Below are positions 45,422 through 55,339 of a DNA stretch of 64,000 bases, piece by piece; the first letter of the stretch is position 1, and the number at the start of each line of letters is the position of its first letter. Source of the stretch: JBMYRH01 sp049602155 (GTDB lineage Bacteria > Myxococcota_A > UBA9042 > PHBI01 > JBMYRH01). Under the pieces are notes generated by a model. That model made no database searches, was not told the DNA's origin, and saw only the letters and a program-made list of their open reading frames with translations. The position numbers and the translations under genes are program-made. The DNA is taken from assembly GCA_049602155.1 (NCBI GenBank), contig JBMYRH010000004.1, positions 186,001 to 250,000 of the forward strand, in the 5' to 3' direction.

Positions 45422-45988
45422 CTATGCCTCATCCCATCGGGACTGCAAGCGATCGCGTGTCGTTTGCGCAACAAGATCAGCGCACTGCTGTTCGAGTGCG
45501 CCCATCTCCTGCCGCAATCTCCAGTAGTGCTCGACCAGTGTGGGGAGATAGAGCCCCCCAACGAAGTACTTTGGCGGTGTGTAGCTGACGTGATCTGCCT
45601 TGAACCCAAACGTCTCCAAGAGACCGTGGACGTCGCTCGCCACGCTTTGAAGCGCCTCCCAGACGCCGCTCGCATCTTGGAGTGAGCGCTCTTCAGCTGT
45701 GACGCTAGCGCCCGAGAGCCACGTGCTGGGCTCATTAAGGCCCCCCTCCACGCGGCTGGCGGCCGCGCGACCGACCTCGGCAGCCTGCCCTTTGAGGCGG
45801 GCGACGCCCGCATCGTCTAGCGCATCCGCCTGCTCGGATTGGGTCAGGAACGCCTGTTTACATGCCTTGGGCACGAACGCAGCCACATCGGCAACGAGCA
45901 CTGTCCGAATCTGCTCAGTGACCTGAGCAAACCGCTGCTGCGATAGCTCCAACTGCCCTTCCAGTTCTTCGGTTGTGATCTCCCCCAT
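45422..45988 (-). CDS. helical protein of unknown function
   Basis: 188 residues with a good ribosome site (GGAGGG, 5 bases before ATG 45988). It is hydrophilic, without a signal peptide, and is predicted to be helical and partly coiled coil (ELEGQLELSQQRFAQVTEQI at the N-terminus; RLRQEMGALEQQCADLV near the C-terminus). No motif is recognised. It stands upstream of the tRNA on the same strand. Confidence 0.75.
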   Translation of the reverse strand: MGEITTEELEGQLELSQQRFAQVTEQIRTVLVADVAAFVPKACKQAFLTQSEQADALDDAGVARLKGQAAEVGRAAASRVEGGLNEPSTWLSGASVTAEERSLQDASGVWEALQSVASDVHGLLETFGFKADHVSYTPPKYFVGGLYLPTLVEHYWRLRQEMGALEQQCADLVAQTTRDRLQSRWDEA

Positions 45989-46062
45989 GGCGCCCTCCTC
46001 ACTGCGTCGTTGACGACGTTATTACACCGCACCGAAGGCCCCCGGCAACCGGCTCGGTCCGT

Positions 46063-48828
46063 CTAAAAGGCCTGCCCCACACCGAAGACCGTCGAAAAGC
46101 CCGGCCCGGAGGTCGCGCCAAGATGACCGGCATCAATGACCGGCAACGCCACATCTAAGAGGAAGACCATGGGATACACCCCTCCCACCAAGTAATGAAA
46201 CCGCAGTCCGTAGCCAGCTCCCAGGTACACAGACGCCGCCTCTCCAAAGGCTTCAAAGGAGTCAGACAAGAGCGCGGCGTCGACAAACGCAACGCCATCG
46301 ATCGCTCGCACCCAAAAGAGCCGCATCACGTTCCAGGAGAAGTCCCCCGTGAAGCGGTGCCGCCACTCGGCGCGCGCGAGGATGCGGTGTCGGCCAGTCC
46401 GGGCGTAGGTCCCAAAGGCGCGCACAACGCCGACGCCTCCGATCGGGAGGCTCTGCGTCGTCGGGAGCTCCCCAAAGAGGCTCGTGTAGCGCACATGCCC
46501 CGCCAAAACATGGCTCGGGCTGGCCTCAACGACTCCAGTCAGGCGCCCATCGACGAACGCTGTGATGGTCAAATCATCCGCTTGGTAGAGCATTGAAGGA
46601 CCGCCACTCACCCCCCAGCTGTAGCCGTTCCGAGGATCGGTCAGGCTCTCGAAGGTGGTCTCCGAGACCGAAGCCGATGCCCGGACCACCAACCCATCGG
46701 GCTGGTCATCGACCGCCTTGATCCAAGAGGCCCCTATCCCTCCTCCGACGTGAAAACGGTGCAAGTTCGCCAAGATGAGTTCGCCAAATCCGTGGAGGTA
46801 GCTGCCGCCCACCCCAAGACTTCGCTCCACATTGCTTGCGACGAGCATCACGAGGTGCTCCGGCTCTTGGGCGGCCTTTAAGGACGTAATCAAGCTCAAG
46901 TCGAGGTGCCCCGAGGCGCTGTTGATGGTCCCGTACACCCCGTCGAGCCGATAGCGCCAGCGACTGAAATTCCGGTTATCACGGCGGGCGTCGCGCTGCG
47001 CCTCATCAGTCCGCTCGATCAGTCGTCCCCTTGGGTCGATCTCGACCTTGGGGGCGGCCATGCGGCTTAGCACTCTGATGCGCACATCCTGACGCGCTTC
47101 ACTCATCTCGAAGACATAGTCGACACGGGTGGCCCCCTCGCCGACGCGTACCGCCACCAGCTCACTGAAGTCCTCAACGTCGCCGTCACGAAGGACCTCG
47201 ATCTCCACGAAATCACCTGCATCGTCGGTGCCCGACGAGACGGCCCCCACGCGATAGTTCAGGCGAGGCGGGCCGTGCGCCCATCGAGCCAAGTAGGTCA
47301 TCATGTCGTCCGTCGACTCTTCGGCGAGCGCTCCCTTTAAATCGTGGTCACCAGCCGCAAGGCGCCGCACGACACGTTCGACAGCAGGTAGCCCTAAACG
47401 ATCGCGCAGCTTCGCGAGCCAAAGGCGCCCTGTCGGCCGTCGATGGCTGAAGAGCGTGAAGCGATCTCGGTAATGATCGGTGTCATCCACGGCGACGAAG
47501 TACGTCGAGATGAATGGCACCTGTGGGGCCGCCATCGTGTCGTCGATAGCAGCCATGAAGCTGCCCTCGTCCAACACGTCCATCCCTGACTCTCGCTTAC
47601 CGTACTGATAAATCTCCCAGCCCTGCGCCAGCGCCACGGCGACCATGTCGACCACCTGAGCCCGCCGGCGCCACTCGGTGATCCGCAGTCGTTTACTCAA
47701 CACCAACCCAAAGAGCGCGCGGCTGAGCGCGACGCGATGAAATTTGTGCGCACGTTCCACTGGGATCACCTCAAACGCGCGGTCACTGACCCACACCATG
47801 CCCGGCGCAGAGAGGGCCACATCCCGCCGTAATGGCGCCTCGACGATCGTGACCTCTTGAGGTCCACCCCGACCGATTTGACCCAACAGCCAAGACATAC
47901 TGTACGCCATCGACGCGAGGACCTGCCCTTGCGTGTCGACGCACCCGAAGTCCACTAACGCGCTGTCGGATGCCTTGTGGCACCGCGTGCGCCGATGAAA
48001 GAGGCGGTACCGGACCCCTTCATGCTCAAAGCGCGAGACACTGCCGCCCACGATCACGGAGACGCTGATGCGCTCTGCGATACCAGTCAAAGCAGGCGAG
48101 ACCTTCCGCGAAGTCAGTGCCTGTGCCTGACCGTTGACGATGAGGTCAGCGGCCTCGCCTCCCTGCCACGCCAAGGTGAGCCTCCATCGCACGCGCTCCG
48201 GCGGCGCGTGGGGATGAAACCCCTCTTCGGTGAGGGGGGGCGGCCTTGGGACGGCACCACCATCGAGCACAAGCTGCCCCCCTGTGCGACCAAACGGTCC
48301 ATAGCGCTGAGGGACGATGGTCTCGAAGCCCACCCGCAAGGTGATGCTCTCTCCGGGCGGAAGCGGCTCAGCCAAGCGCACGTCCACGACCTCCGGCGAG
48401 CGCCTCTCGGTCGCTAAGTTCGCGTGTCCGTCGCTCGAAATATCAAGCAGCGTCATCGCACCAGGCTCGAAGCCTCTCGGGAACATATTCGGTCCCTCAA
48501 CTTCGGGCATACCTTCAGGCGGCATCGCGAGGCGCTCGGGGAACGTCCACAGCGGGACGCGCAGCATCGGGTCCGCCGTGACGTTACGCACGGTGACATC
48601 AACATACCCACCGAGCCTGGCCAATTCGGCTCCGAGTCGCGCCCTCACATCCAAGGTCACGGCGGGCTCGGCAGCCAGGCTGACGGGGGCCCCACCCAGG
48701 AGAAGTATCAAAGAAGATGCCACGAGTGCGCTGCTGAAGAGTCGGCTCAAAGGCTTCCCACGAGGACGCAGCGTGTCACCTCCCCCACGCCCCAGTGTTG
48801 ACTTATCGCGGGCGTCAGCTACGCTCAT
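46063..48828 (-). CDS. M1-peptidase-like/Omp85-type barrel fusion
   Basis: 921 residues from ATG 48828; the start is uncertain (a GTG at 48891 would add 21 residues, and a TTG nearer the signal is possible). A signal segment lies at LFSSALVASSLILLLGG. Residues about 60-270 resemble the beta domain of M1 aminopeptidases and about 270-490 the catalytic domain, but the HExxH zinc motif is missing (FHRVALSRALF stands near its place). From about residue 600 an Omp85-like beta-barrel follows, with IGGVGVVRAFGTYARTG resembling the VRGF/Y motif, EWRHRF, and a C-terminal Phe. It is probably an outer-membrane protein with a non-catalytic periplasmic domain. Confidence 0.7.
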   Translation of the reverse strand: MSVADARDKSTLGRGGGDTLRPRGKPLSRLFSSALVASSLILLLGGAPVSLAAEPAVTLDVRARLGAELARLGGYVDVTVRNVTADPMLRVPLWTFPERLAMPPEGMPEVEGPNMFPRGFEPGAMTLLDISSDGHANLATERRSPEVVDVRLAEPLPPGESITLRVGFETIVPQRYGPFGRTGGQLVLDGGAVPRPPPLTEEGFHPHAPPERVRWRLTLAWQGGEAADLIVNGQAQALTSRKVSPALTGIAERISVSVIVGGSVSRFEHEGVRYRLFHRRTRCHKASDSALVDFGCVDTQGQVLASMAYSMSWLLGQIGRGGPQEVTIVEAPLRRDVALSAPGMVWVSDRAFEVIPVERAHKFHRVALSRALFGLVLSKRLRITEWRRRAQVVDMVAVALAQGWEIYQYGKRESGMDVLDEGSFMAAIDDTMAAPQVPFISTYFVAVDDTDHYRDRFTLFSHRRPTGRLWLAKLRDRLGLPAVERVVRRLAAGDHDLKGALAEESTDDMMTYLARWAHGPPRLNYRVGAVSSGTDDAGDFVEIEVLRDGDVEDFSELVAVRVGEGATRVDYVFEMSEARQDVRIRVLSRMAAPKVEIDPRGRLIERTDEAQRDARRDNRNFSRWRYRLDGVYGTINSASGHLDLSLITSLKAAQEPEHLVMLVASNVERSLGVGGSYLHGFGELILANLHRFHVGGGIGASWIKAVDDQPDGLVVRASASVSETTFESLTDPRNGYSWGVSGGPSMLYQADDLTITAFVDGRLTGVVEASPSHVLAGHVRYTSLFGELPTTQSLPIGGVGVVRAFGTYARTGRHRILARAEWRHRFTGDFSWNVMRLFWVRAIDGVAFVDAALLSDSFEAFGEAASVYLGAGYGLRFHYLVGGVYPMVFLLDVALPVIDAGHLGATSGPGFSTVFGVGQAF

Positions 48829-48924
48829 TGTGAGCGCATTCAGCGACTTAGAAGCGGTTAGCAGAGCGTCGATACGCGACACCTCGTGCACGACCGGGCG
48901 TTGATATTCGGGGGGTGAGAGTTG

Positions 48925-49494
48925 ATGGTGTTCAACCGCCGTGAGGGTGGCTTTACGTTGATGGAATTGATGGTCGTGGTGGTCATCGTCTCCATCTTAG
49001 CTGTCGTCGCAGTCACATCGTACACCCGCTACAAGCGAAGTGCCCGCCGAGGCGAGGGTGTCGCTTCGATTAACGACATTCGTATCAAGCAGGAGACGTT
49101 CTTTAGCGTCTACCAACGCTACGAAGACTCGACAGGCGGATTCAACGAAGACGTCTTCGATGGATCGCTGCAGAACAGCGCCGCGCTTGCGGGATACTAC
49201 GAGTGGACCGCTCCCCAGTGCCCCAACGCCGCGCTCGCTTGGTGTAACTTAGGTTGGTCGCCCCCTCTGCACACTGTCGGGGGCTCGTCCAACATGATGC
49301 ACTTTCAGTTCCAAACGATGGGGTGGCGCCCTGGTGCAGCCGCACCATCGTCAATCAACAACCCGCAGAGTCGCTGGGTCCATGCCCGAGCCCGTGGGCT
49401 ACCTCAATCCGATGGGAACGCCCACTGCGTCGATCTCACCGTGACGAACGAAGCCTCCGATGTCCTCGTGATGACCGAGCAGCCGTGTAATTAA
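48925..49494 (+). CDS. type IV prepilin / pseudopilin
   Basis: 189 residues from ATG 48925. A short leader ends in Gly before FTLMELMVVVVIVSILAVV, the prepilin peptidase cleavage site with Glu at +5 and a long hydrophobic helix. The globular part is 130 residues, with Cys in a likely C-terminal disulphide loop. It would be a minor pilin or pseudopilin for a type IV pilus or type II secretion system. No assembly genes are nearby. The gene is divergent from the Omp85-like gene. Confidence 0.85.
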   Translation: MVFNRREGGFTLMELMVVVVIVSILAVVAVTSYTRYKRSARRGEGVASINDIRIKQETFFSVYQRYEDSTGGFNEDVFDGSLQNSAALAGYYEWTAPQCPNAALAWCNLGWSPPLHTVGGSSNMMHFQFQTMGWRPGAAAPSSINNPQSRWVHARARGLPQSDGNAHCVDLTVTNEASDVLVMTEQPCN

Positions 49495-49545
49495 GGAGCG
49501 GGTGCAGCGTAGAGACTGACGCTACTCCAGCGTAAGTACGCCTCG

Positions 49546-50788
49546 CTACTTCTTCTTCGCGGCCTTCTTGGGAGCTGCCTTCTTAGCGGCGGCCTTCTTG
49601 GGAGCTGCCTTCTTGGCGGCGGCCTTCTTGGGAGCTGCCTTCTTGGCGGCGGCCTTCTCCGGGGCCTTCTCCTTAGCGGCGGCCTTCTTCGGGGCCTTCT
49701 CCTTAGCGGCGGCCTTNNNNNNNNNNNNNNNNNNNNNNNNNNNNNNNNNNNNNNNNNNNNNNNNNNNNNNNNNNNNNNNNNNNNNNNNNNNNNNNNNNNN
49801 NNNNNNNNNNNNNGGCGGCGGCCTTCTTCGGGGCCTTCTCCTTAGCGGCGGCCTTCTTCGGGGCCTTCTTCTTCTCAGCCGCGTCGACCGTCGCTTCTTC
49901 AGCGCCGTCGGAGCCCTCGGCTCCCTCGGCGCCTTCTTCGAGCTCCTCGGAGTCGAAGTCGTCCGGCTGCTCATCGTCATCGGCAGCGAAATCGATCCCC
50001 TCGGCGTCGAGGTCAGCGAGCTCATCGACGTCATCGTCTAGCTCGTCTTCCCCCTCTGCTATCGCCTCCGCGATCTCTTCCTCAGGGCTCGCTGGAGTCG
50101 CGGCGGCGCCAACGCTCGCGGCCTCGAGCCCCTCATTCTCGAAGATGTCATCGTCCAACTCAAAGTCGACGTCGCCCTCGATCTCGATATCCAGATCGTC
50201 GTCGTCATCCAGGTGTGTGGCGTCGACCTTGGCCTTCGCGCGCAGCCGATCCGCGATGCGACGACGGCGTTCGTCAGGGGTCACCACTGGGCGACGTCGT
50301 GTCGACGCGTCCTCCGCACCTTTGCTCTCTGCATCGACCGCTTGGCGGACGATCATGCTGTCCAGCGAGACAACCAATTCAAGGTCGGCCTCAAGCTCCA
50401 AACCGGCTTGCTCCACGTGCTTCACGTGAAGAAAGAAGCGCTTGGACTTTGGCACCTTGCGTCCTCCAGGGCAGGTCACAACGATGTTCCCTGGCTCAAC
50501 CTCGAGGTGGTACGTGTCCTCCTCGCCGATAAACTCACGGAATTGCTGAACCTCGAAACGTCCATCACGCCGCGGCTTGGCACGAAATCGTGTCGTCGGC
50601 GGGTTGCTCTCAAGTGTGTAGTAGCGGCACTCCGCAGCTTGCGAACACCCGTGGAGCGGCTCATCAGATGCTCCAAACGGCTGGCAGGACGTCAGGTTCT
50701 CCCACGTACCGAAGCACGAGTAGGCTGCAGACGCCCCGGGTTCCAGAACGATGGGCTGAAAGCGATCGGATTCAACCTCGACTGTCAC
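49546..50788 (-). CDS. protein with acidic middle and histone-H1-like Lys/Ala tail (assembly gap)
   Basis: One gene read across an N gap at 49717-49813; the two halves are in different frames because the gap is written as 97 bases, and a length divisible by three joins them. GTG 50788 has AGGAGG 5 bases upstream. The N-terminal 150 residues form a beta-rich domain with several Cys. The middle is acidic (Asp/Glu-rich, about 215-310). The tail is built of KEKAPKKAAA and KKAAPKKAAA units, ending AAKKK. Such tails occur in bacterial H1-like DNA-binding proteins; here the N-terminus does not resemble any known partner, so the role is open. Confidence 0.7.
49549..49875 (-). repeat. Lys/Ala/Pro-coding tandem repeat
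   Basis: 30-base units coding for the KEKAPKKAAA or KKAAPKKAAA pattern. The repeat is the likely cause of the assembly gap inside it. Confidence 0.85.
49717..49813. other. 97-base assembly gap (N)
   Basis: Run of N. Since 97 is not a multiple of three, the gap size is not reliable; the true insert is probably a multiple of the 30-base repeat. Confidence 0.99.
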
Positions 50789-50884
50789 ACGGACCTCCTG
50801 ACGTCGCCGAAAAGACGCGGACAGTTACCCGATGACTGAGTTAGACGCAAGCCCTTCGCACTTCGTAGTCGGGCTTCGAGCACC

Positions 50885-52660
50885 TCAAAGCGTGGGAGAC
50901 GTCGCCTCACTTGGTGCGTCATCAACCTCACACAGGGCCTCTGCCGCGACCTGGAACCTCACCAAGGCTGCGTGCGCAGAAGGCGCCTCTGACTCCGCCC
51001 CCTCCCCTTCAAGGTCGACCCGAACAAAGCCAGGTACGATCAGCCATGAGTGATCCGACTGAGGCGCCATCCCGATACCGAAAGCGCCCACTTCCCAGCC
51101 GTCTCCATTCGGCAAGTCGAGGCTCCGCTCAGCGTTGAGGCTGACAGAGCCATCTTGAGCCACGTCGAAATTGATGGCCCGGCTCGGTAAGCACGCCCCG
51201 GTCCCTCCGCACGGCCCACCGGCACTAAAGCCAAAGGCTTGGAACCCTCCAACGAACCAGAATGAGCCATCTGCTAAGGGCACGAGTGACGCCCCCGCGC
51301 GCTGAAGTTGTCCGGCCTCCTCAGCAAAATCGAGCGGTGAGGTGGTCACCGATTGTGACGCCGTATCCACGCTGACCAATAGCCCGTGCGCGCCATTGAC
51401 CGCCAGCTCGTGATTGCCCGCGGCGTCGATCGTCGCCCCACCTAGGACGACAAAGCGATGCACTGCGTCCGTGGAGTCCAGGTGATGTCCTGCCGCAAAC
51501 ATCGTGTTCGCGACGTCCTCAACTGCGCTCAGCTCCCATGCGGTTCCGGCATCGCCGTCAAGCCATACGCCGCGCGCCGCAGACGGGTCTGCGACCGCAC
51601 CGCCCCACACCAGGGCCTGAGAGCCCACGCTCATCACAGTGGCCCCGTATCGCTCCGAGCCCAACGAGAGGCGCCCGGCCTCGATCGCAGTGTCCTCAGG
51701 CGCCCCCGACGGGACAACCCAAGCATCCTGACTATATCCGCCTCCATCGTTCACGCCCCCCACGACAAGCGCTCGGCCATCGGCTAAACCGACGACCGAG
51801 GCCATCGCTGGGAAGCGCGTCGCGCTAGTCATCACGGAGGCACCCGCCACGGTGTCGTAGATCTCGATCCCCGCGACGGGGCCTTGAACGGCAGCGAAAT
51901 TGGGTTGATCCAAGGCCGCTGTGCGCACCCGAGTCACGCCACCCACCAAACGAACGCGACCATCCCCGAGGGGCTGGGCCAGCGCCCCAGCGCGAGGTTC
52001 CGACAGCGCGCCCGACTGCGAGAACTGACTCGCCACACGATCATAGAACTCAACGGTCGAGCCCGCGGTCAGGCTCTTCTCTGAGCCGCTGCCCGCCGTC
52101 ATCGACTCAAAGCCACCGAACACCCAGGTTTGCTCACCAACCGTGGCGAGCGAGGCGTGTGCGTGACCCTCGCTTGGATCCGCACTCGTGGCATCAGCGT
52201 CTGTACATCGCCCCGTCCGCGCGAGCGTGTCACGGGGGGTCAGCAAAATATTCACGTTCGCCTCAAGGCCCGCCTCTGGGAGATCGAAGGGCTCGGAGAC
52301 CCCAGCCCACGTCGCGATCCCGTCCTCTGTGCACCCGACGACCTCAACCTGAAGGCCAACATTCGGCGGGATCTCGGGGACGACCGCCTGCCCTTCCCCG
52401 TTGAGCTGCGTGAACGTCTCTACGATCGGGGCCTGCAGGTCACCACCAGTGACGCGCAAGATCACCGTCTTAGCGCCGTCTGGGAAGTCCGACGAGCCAT
52501 TCTGAAGCTCTGCTCCGGTCGCCGGATCACTGCACAAGCCGAGCGTGGCGGTGGTCAAAGTGAGTTCACCGGCGGCGCCGGAAGGGGCCTCGGCATCACA
52601 GCCACTCGCGATGATCGCGAGCGCGGCAAACCAAGAGAGTATGGGGGCGTAGGTCTTCAT
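50885..52660 (-). CDS. Kelch-like beta-propeller lipoprotein
   Basis: 591 residues from ATG 52660 (upstream in-frame codons are rejected). A signal ending IIASGCDAE marks a lipoprotein. An N-terminal Ig-like module spans about 30-140. About 160-560 is a Kelch-like propeller with repeated VFGGF, VRLVGGV, ALVVGGV, ALVWGGA and FVVLGGA strands. Kelch-type secreted lipoproteins are frequent in this lineage; binding partners are not known. It is divergent from mutS with only 87 bases between them. Confidence 0.8.
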   Translation of the reverse strand: MKTYAPILSWFAALAIIASGCDAEAPSGAAGELTLTTATLGLCSDPATGAELQNGSSDFPDGAKTVILRVTGGDLQAPIVETFTQLNGEGQAVVPEIPPNVGLQVEVVGCTEDGIATWAGVSEPFDLPEAGLEANVNILLTPRDTLARTGRCTDADATSADPSEGHAHASLATVGEQTWVFGGFESMTAGSGSEKSLTAGSTVEFYDRVASQFSQSGALSEPRAGALAQPLGDGRVRLVGGVTRVRTAALDQPNFAAVQGPVAGIEIYDTVAGASVMTSATRFPAMASVVGLADGRALVVGGVNDGGGYSQDAWVVPSGAPEDTAIEAGRLSLGSERYGATVMSVGSQALVWGGAVADPSAARGVWLDGDAGTAWELSAVEDVANTMFAAGHHLDSTDAVHRFVVLGGATIDAAGNHELAVNGAHGLLVSVDTASQSVTTSPLDFAEEAGQLQRAGASLVPLADGSFWFVGGFQAFGFSAGGPCGGTGACLPSRAINFDVAQDGSVSLNAERSLDLPNGDGWEVGAFGIGMAPQSDHSWLIVPGFVRVDLEGEGAESEAPSAHAALVRFQVAAEALCEVDDAPSEATSPTL

Positions 52661-52747
52661 GGCGCCGATCGTGCCTTCAGGTCCTGAGTCGGTCAAGGTG
52701 GCTCACGAGCGTTGCGAGGCATGGGAGTGCGCTGTTATGAGTGCACC

Positions 52748-55339
52748 ATGTCGGAGCCCCACATGAGTACGCCGGAGTCCTACGCTGCCCACCCAGCTGC
52801 GCAGACACCGATGATGCAGCAGTACCTCGCTGCAAAAACCGAACACCGGGACGCGATCGTGCTGTTCCGCATGGGCGACTTCTACGAGACGTTCTTCGAC
52901 GATGCAGTCGACTGTGCACGCCTGCTTGAGCTCACGCTCACGAGCCGAAATAAGAAGGACGCAGACCCTATCCCGATGGCAGGCGTCCCCCACCATGCCC
53001 TGTGGAGCTATGTCCCTCGATTGCTCAATGCCGGTCGCCGCGTCGCGGTCTGCGAGCAGGTCGAAGATCCCAGGACCGCCAAAGGCATCGTGCGGCGAGA
53101 GGTCGTCCAAGTCATCACCCCCGGAGTCGTCTTCGATCCCCGATCGCTCGATGGGCCACAAAACAACTTCCTCGCCTCAGTCGCTCGTGACGCGAACGGT
53201 GCGGTCGGTGTCGGCTGGATTGACGTCTCAACCGGTGAGCGTCGGGGCGCCGACGTCGCTGATATGCGCTTGGCGCTCGATGAGCTCGGCCGCGTCGAGC
53301 CTACCGAGATCGTCGTTGCCGCGGACGATGCGGACCTCCAACAGCTGCTCACGACCGCACTCCCTGGCGTACTGCTGAGTCCACTCCACAGCGAGCCCCG
53401 TGCCTCGGATGGGGGGCTCGGCGCCGCCATGGCGCTCCTTGAAGGGTACTTAGCGCGTACACGGCTTGACCGCAGGCTTCCCCTTCGTCCGTTGGAGGCT
53501 CAGGACCTCGAAGATAAAGTCCGACTCGGCCACGCAACCATTCGAAATCTCGAGCTCCTGCGGACCTTAGGGGACGGGAAACGACGCGGGTCGTTGCTCG
53601 GAATGCTGGACCTGACCCGGACGGCAATGGGGGGACGGCGCCTCAAGCAATGGCTCCTCTATCCGTTGCTGGATCCAGGGGCGATCTCCCAGCGCCTCGA
53701 CCGAGTGCAAGCCTTTGTGGACGATCCGATCACGCGCACGACCGTCCGATCAGAGCTCGACGCCGTGCACGATCTCGAGCGGCTCGTGACGCGCGCCGCA
53801 GCTGGGACAGCGACCCCGCGTGATCTCGTCGCATTGGCCAACTCACTCGACCGAATCGGCCCACTGCGTGAGCTCCTCACTCGCTCGGGCTCCACACTGT
53901 TGAGTGAACTCGCAGCCACCCTCGACCCGATGGACGCGCTGGTCGGGAAGATCCGCGGCGCCCTCGTCGACGAGCCCCCACCCGCCATGAAGGACGGCGG
54001 GGTCATCCGAGAAGGCCACCACCCCGAGCTCGACACGCTGATCGGCATCACACGAGACGGCAAAGCCTGGTTCGCTCAATATGCGGAGACCCTCAAAGCC
54101 GAGACCGGCATCTCCAGCCTGAAGATCCGCTTCAACAACGTCTTCGGCTACTTCATTGAGGTGACCAAAGCGAACCTTGAGCACGTCCCAGACACGTGGC
54201 TCCGCAAGCAAACCCTGGCCAACGCCGAGCGATACTACACACCTGCCCTTAAAGAGCGCGAAGAGGCTGTCCTAGGGGCACATGACCGTCGGATCGCTCT
54301 TGAGACAGAGCTCTTCGAAGCGCTGCGCCTAGAGATCGCGAGCTTCGCCACCCCGATCCAATCGACCGCGACCTCTGTGGCCGACCTCGACGTGTTGGCG
54401 TCCTTAGCAGAGCTCGCTCAACGTCACGGTTACGTGCGCCCCATCGTCGATGATGGCCCCATCTTGAAGATCGAGGCCGGTCGCCATCCGGTGATTGAGA
54501 CCCTCGTAGCCGCCGGGGAATTTGTCCCTAACGACACCATCTTGGACGCGGACGGGGAGCGCATCCTCGTCATCACCGGTCCCAACATGGCGGGTAAATC
54601 CACGGTGATGCGGCAGGTCGCGTTAATCGTCCTGATGGCGCAGATGGGGAGCTTCGTCCCGGCGGCGTCCGCCCACATCGGCATCGTAGACAAGATCTTC
54701 ACGCGGGTCGGGGCATCGGACAACCTCTCAAAGGGCCTCTCGACGTTCATGGTCGAGATGACCGAGGCGGCCGAGATCCTCAAGGAAGCGACCCGCAGAA
54801 GCCTCGTCATTTTGGATGAGATCGGCCGAGGAACCTCCACCTACGACGGCGTCTCGATCGCTTGGGCCGTGGCTGAATTCTTACACGATGAGGTCGGCGC
54901 CCGGACCCTCTTCGCGACCCACTATCACGAGCTCACCGAGCTCTCGGCCACCCGCGAGGGTGTCGTGAACTTGGCCGTCGCAGTGAAGCAGTTCAACGAC
55001 GAGATCGTCTTCCTCCGCCACCTAGTGCCTGGGGGTACAAGCCGCAGCTATGGCATCCAGGTCGCGCGCCTCGCTGGTGTGCCCAAACCGGTGATTGGGC
55101 GGGCCAAAGCGATCCTCAAGACGCTCGAGGCGACAGCCCTCGGCCACGATGGCCGTTCACGCCTCGCAGCTGCCCCTAAGGGCCCGTGGCAAATGAACCT
55201 CTTCGGTGGCCCTGCGGCGCCCAGTGAGGTCGAGAGTCGCCTCTCGGAGATCGATCCCGACGAGCTCACCCCGAGGAAGGCCCTCGAGCTCATCTACGAA
55301 TTGGCGGCGCTGATGCCGGAACCTGACGACGGTGGTTGA
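52748..55339 (+). CDS. mutS: DNA mismatch repair protein MutS
   Basis: 863 residues from ATG 52748. The mismatch-binding motif FYE lies at 45-47 (MGDFYETF), followed by the connector and lever domains, and the ABC-type ATPase with GPNMAGKST (from 611), LDEIGRGTSTYDG and THYHEL. The length and all motifs match MutS1 rather than the anti-recombination MutS2. It recognises mismatches and recruits MutL. It overlaps the MFS gene by 8 bases. Confidence 0.97.
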   Translation: MSEPHMSTPESYAAHPAAQTPMMQQYLAAKTEHRDAIVLFRMGDFYETFFDDAVDCARLLELTLTSRNKKDADPIPMAGVPHHALWSYVPRLLNAGRRVAVCEQVEDPRTAKGIVRREVVQVITPGVVFDPRSLDGPQNNFLASVARDANGAVGVGWIDVSTGERRGADVADMRLALDELGRVEPTEIVVAADDADLQQLLTTALPGVLLSPLHSEPRASDGGLGAAMALLEGYLARTRLDRRLPLRPLEAQDLEDKVRLGHATIRNLELLRTLGDGKRRGSLLGMLDLTRTAMGGRRLKQWLLYPLLDPGAISQRLDRVQAFVDDPITRTTVRSELDAVHDLERLVTRAAAGTATPRDLVALANSLDRIGPLRELLTRSGSTLLSELAATLDPMDALVGKIRGALVDEPPPAMKDGGVIREGHHPELDTLIGITRDGKAWFAQYAETLKAETGISSLKIRFNNVFGYFIEVTKANLEHVPDTWLRKQTLANAERYYTPALKEREEAVLGAHDRRIALETELFEALRLEIASFATPIQSTATSVADLDVLASLAELAQRHGYVRPIVDDGPILKIEAGRHPVIETLVAAGEFVPNDTILDADGERILVITGPNMAGKSTVMRQVALIVLMAQMGSFVPAASAHIGIVDKIFTRVGASDNLSKGLSTFMVEMTEAAEILKEATRRSLVILDEIGRGTSTYDGVSIAWAVAEFLHDEVGARTLFATHYHELTELSATREGVVNLAVAVKQFNDEIVFLRHLVPGGTSRSYGIQVARLAGVPKPVIGRAKAILKTLEATALGHDGRSRLAAAPKGPWQMNLFGGPAAPSEVESRLSEIDPDELTPRKALELIYELAALMPEPDDGG

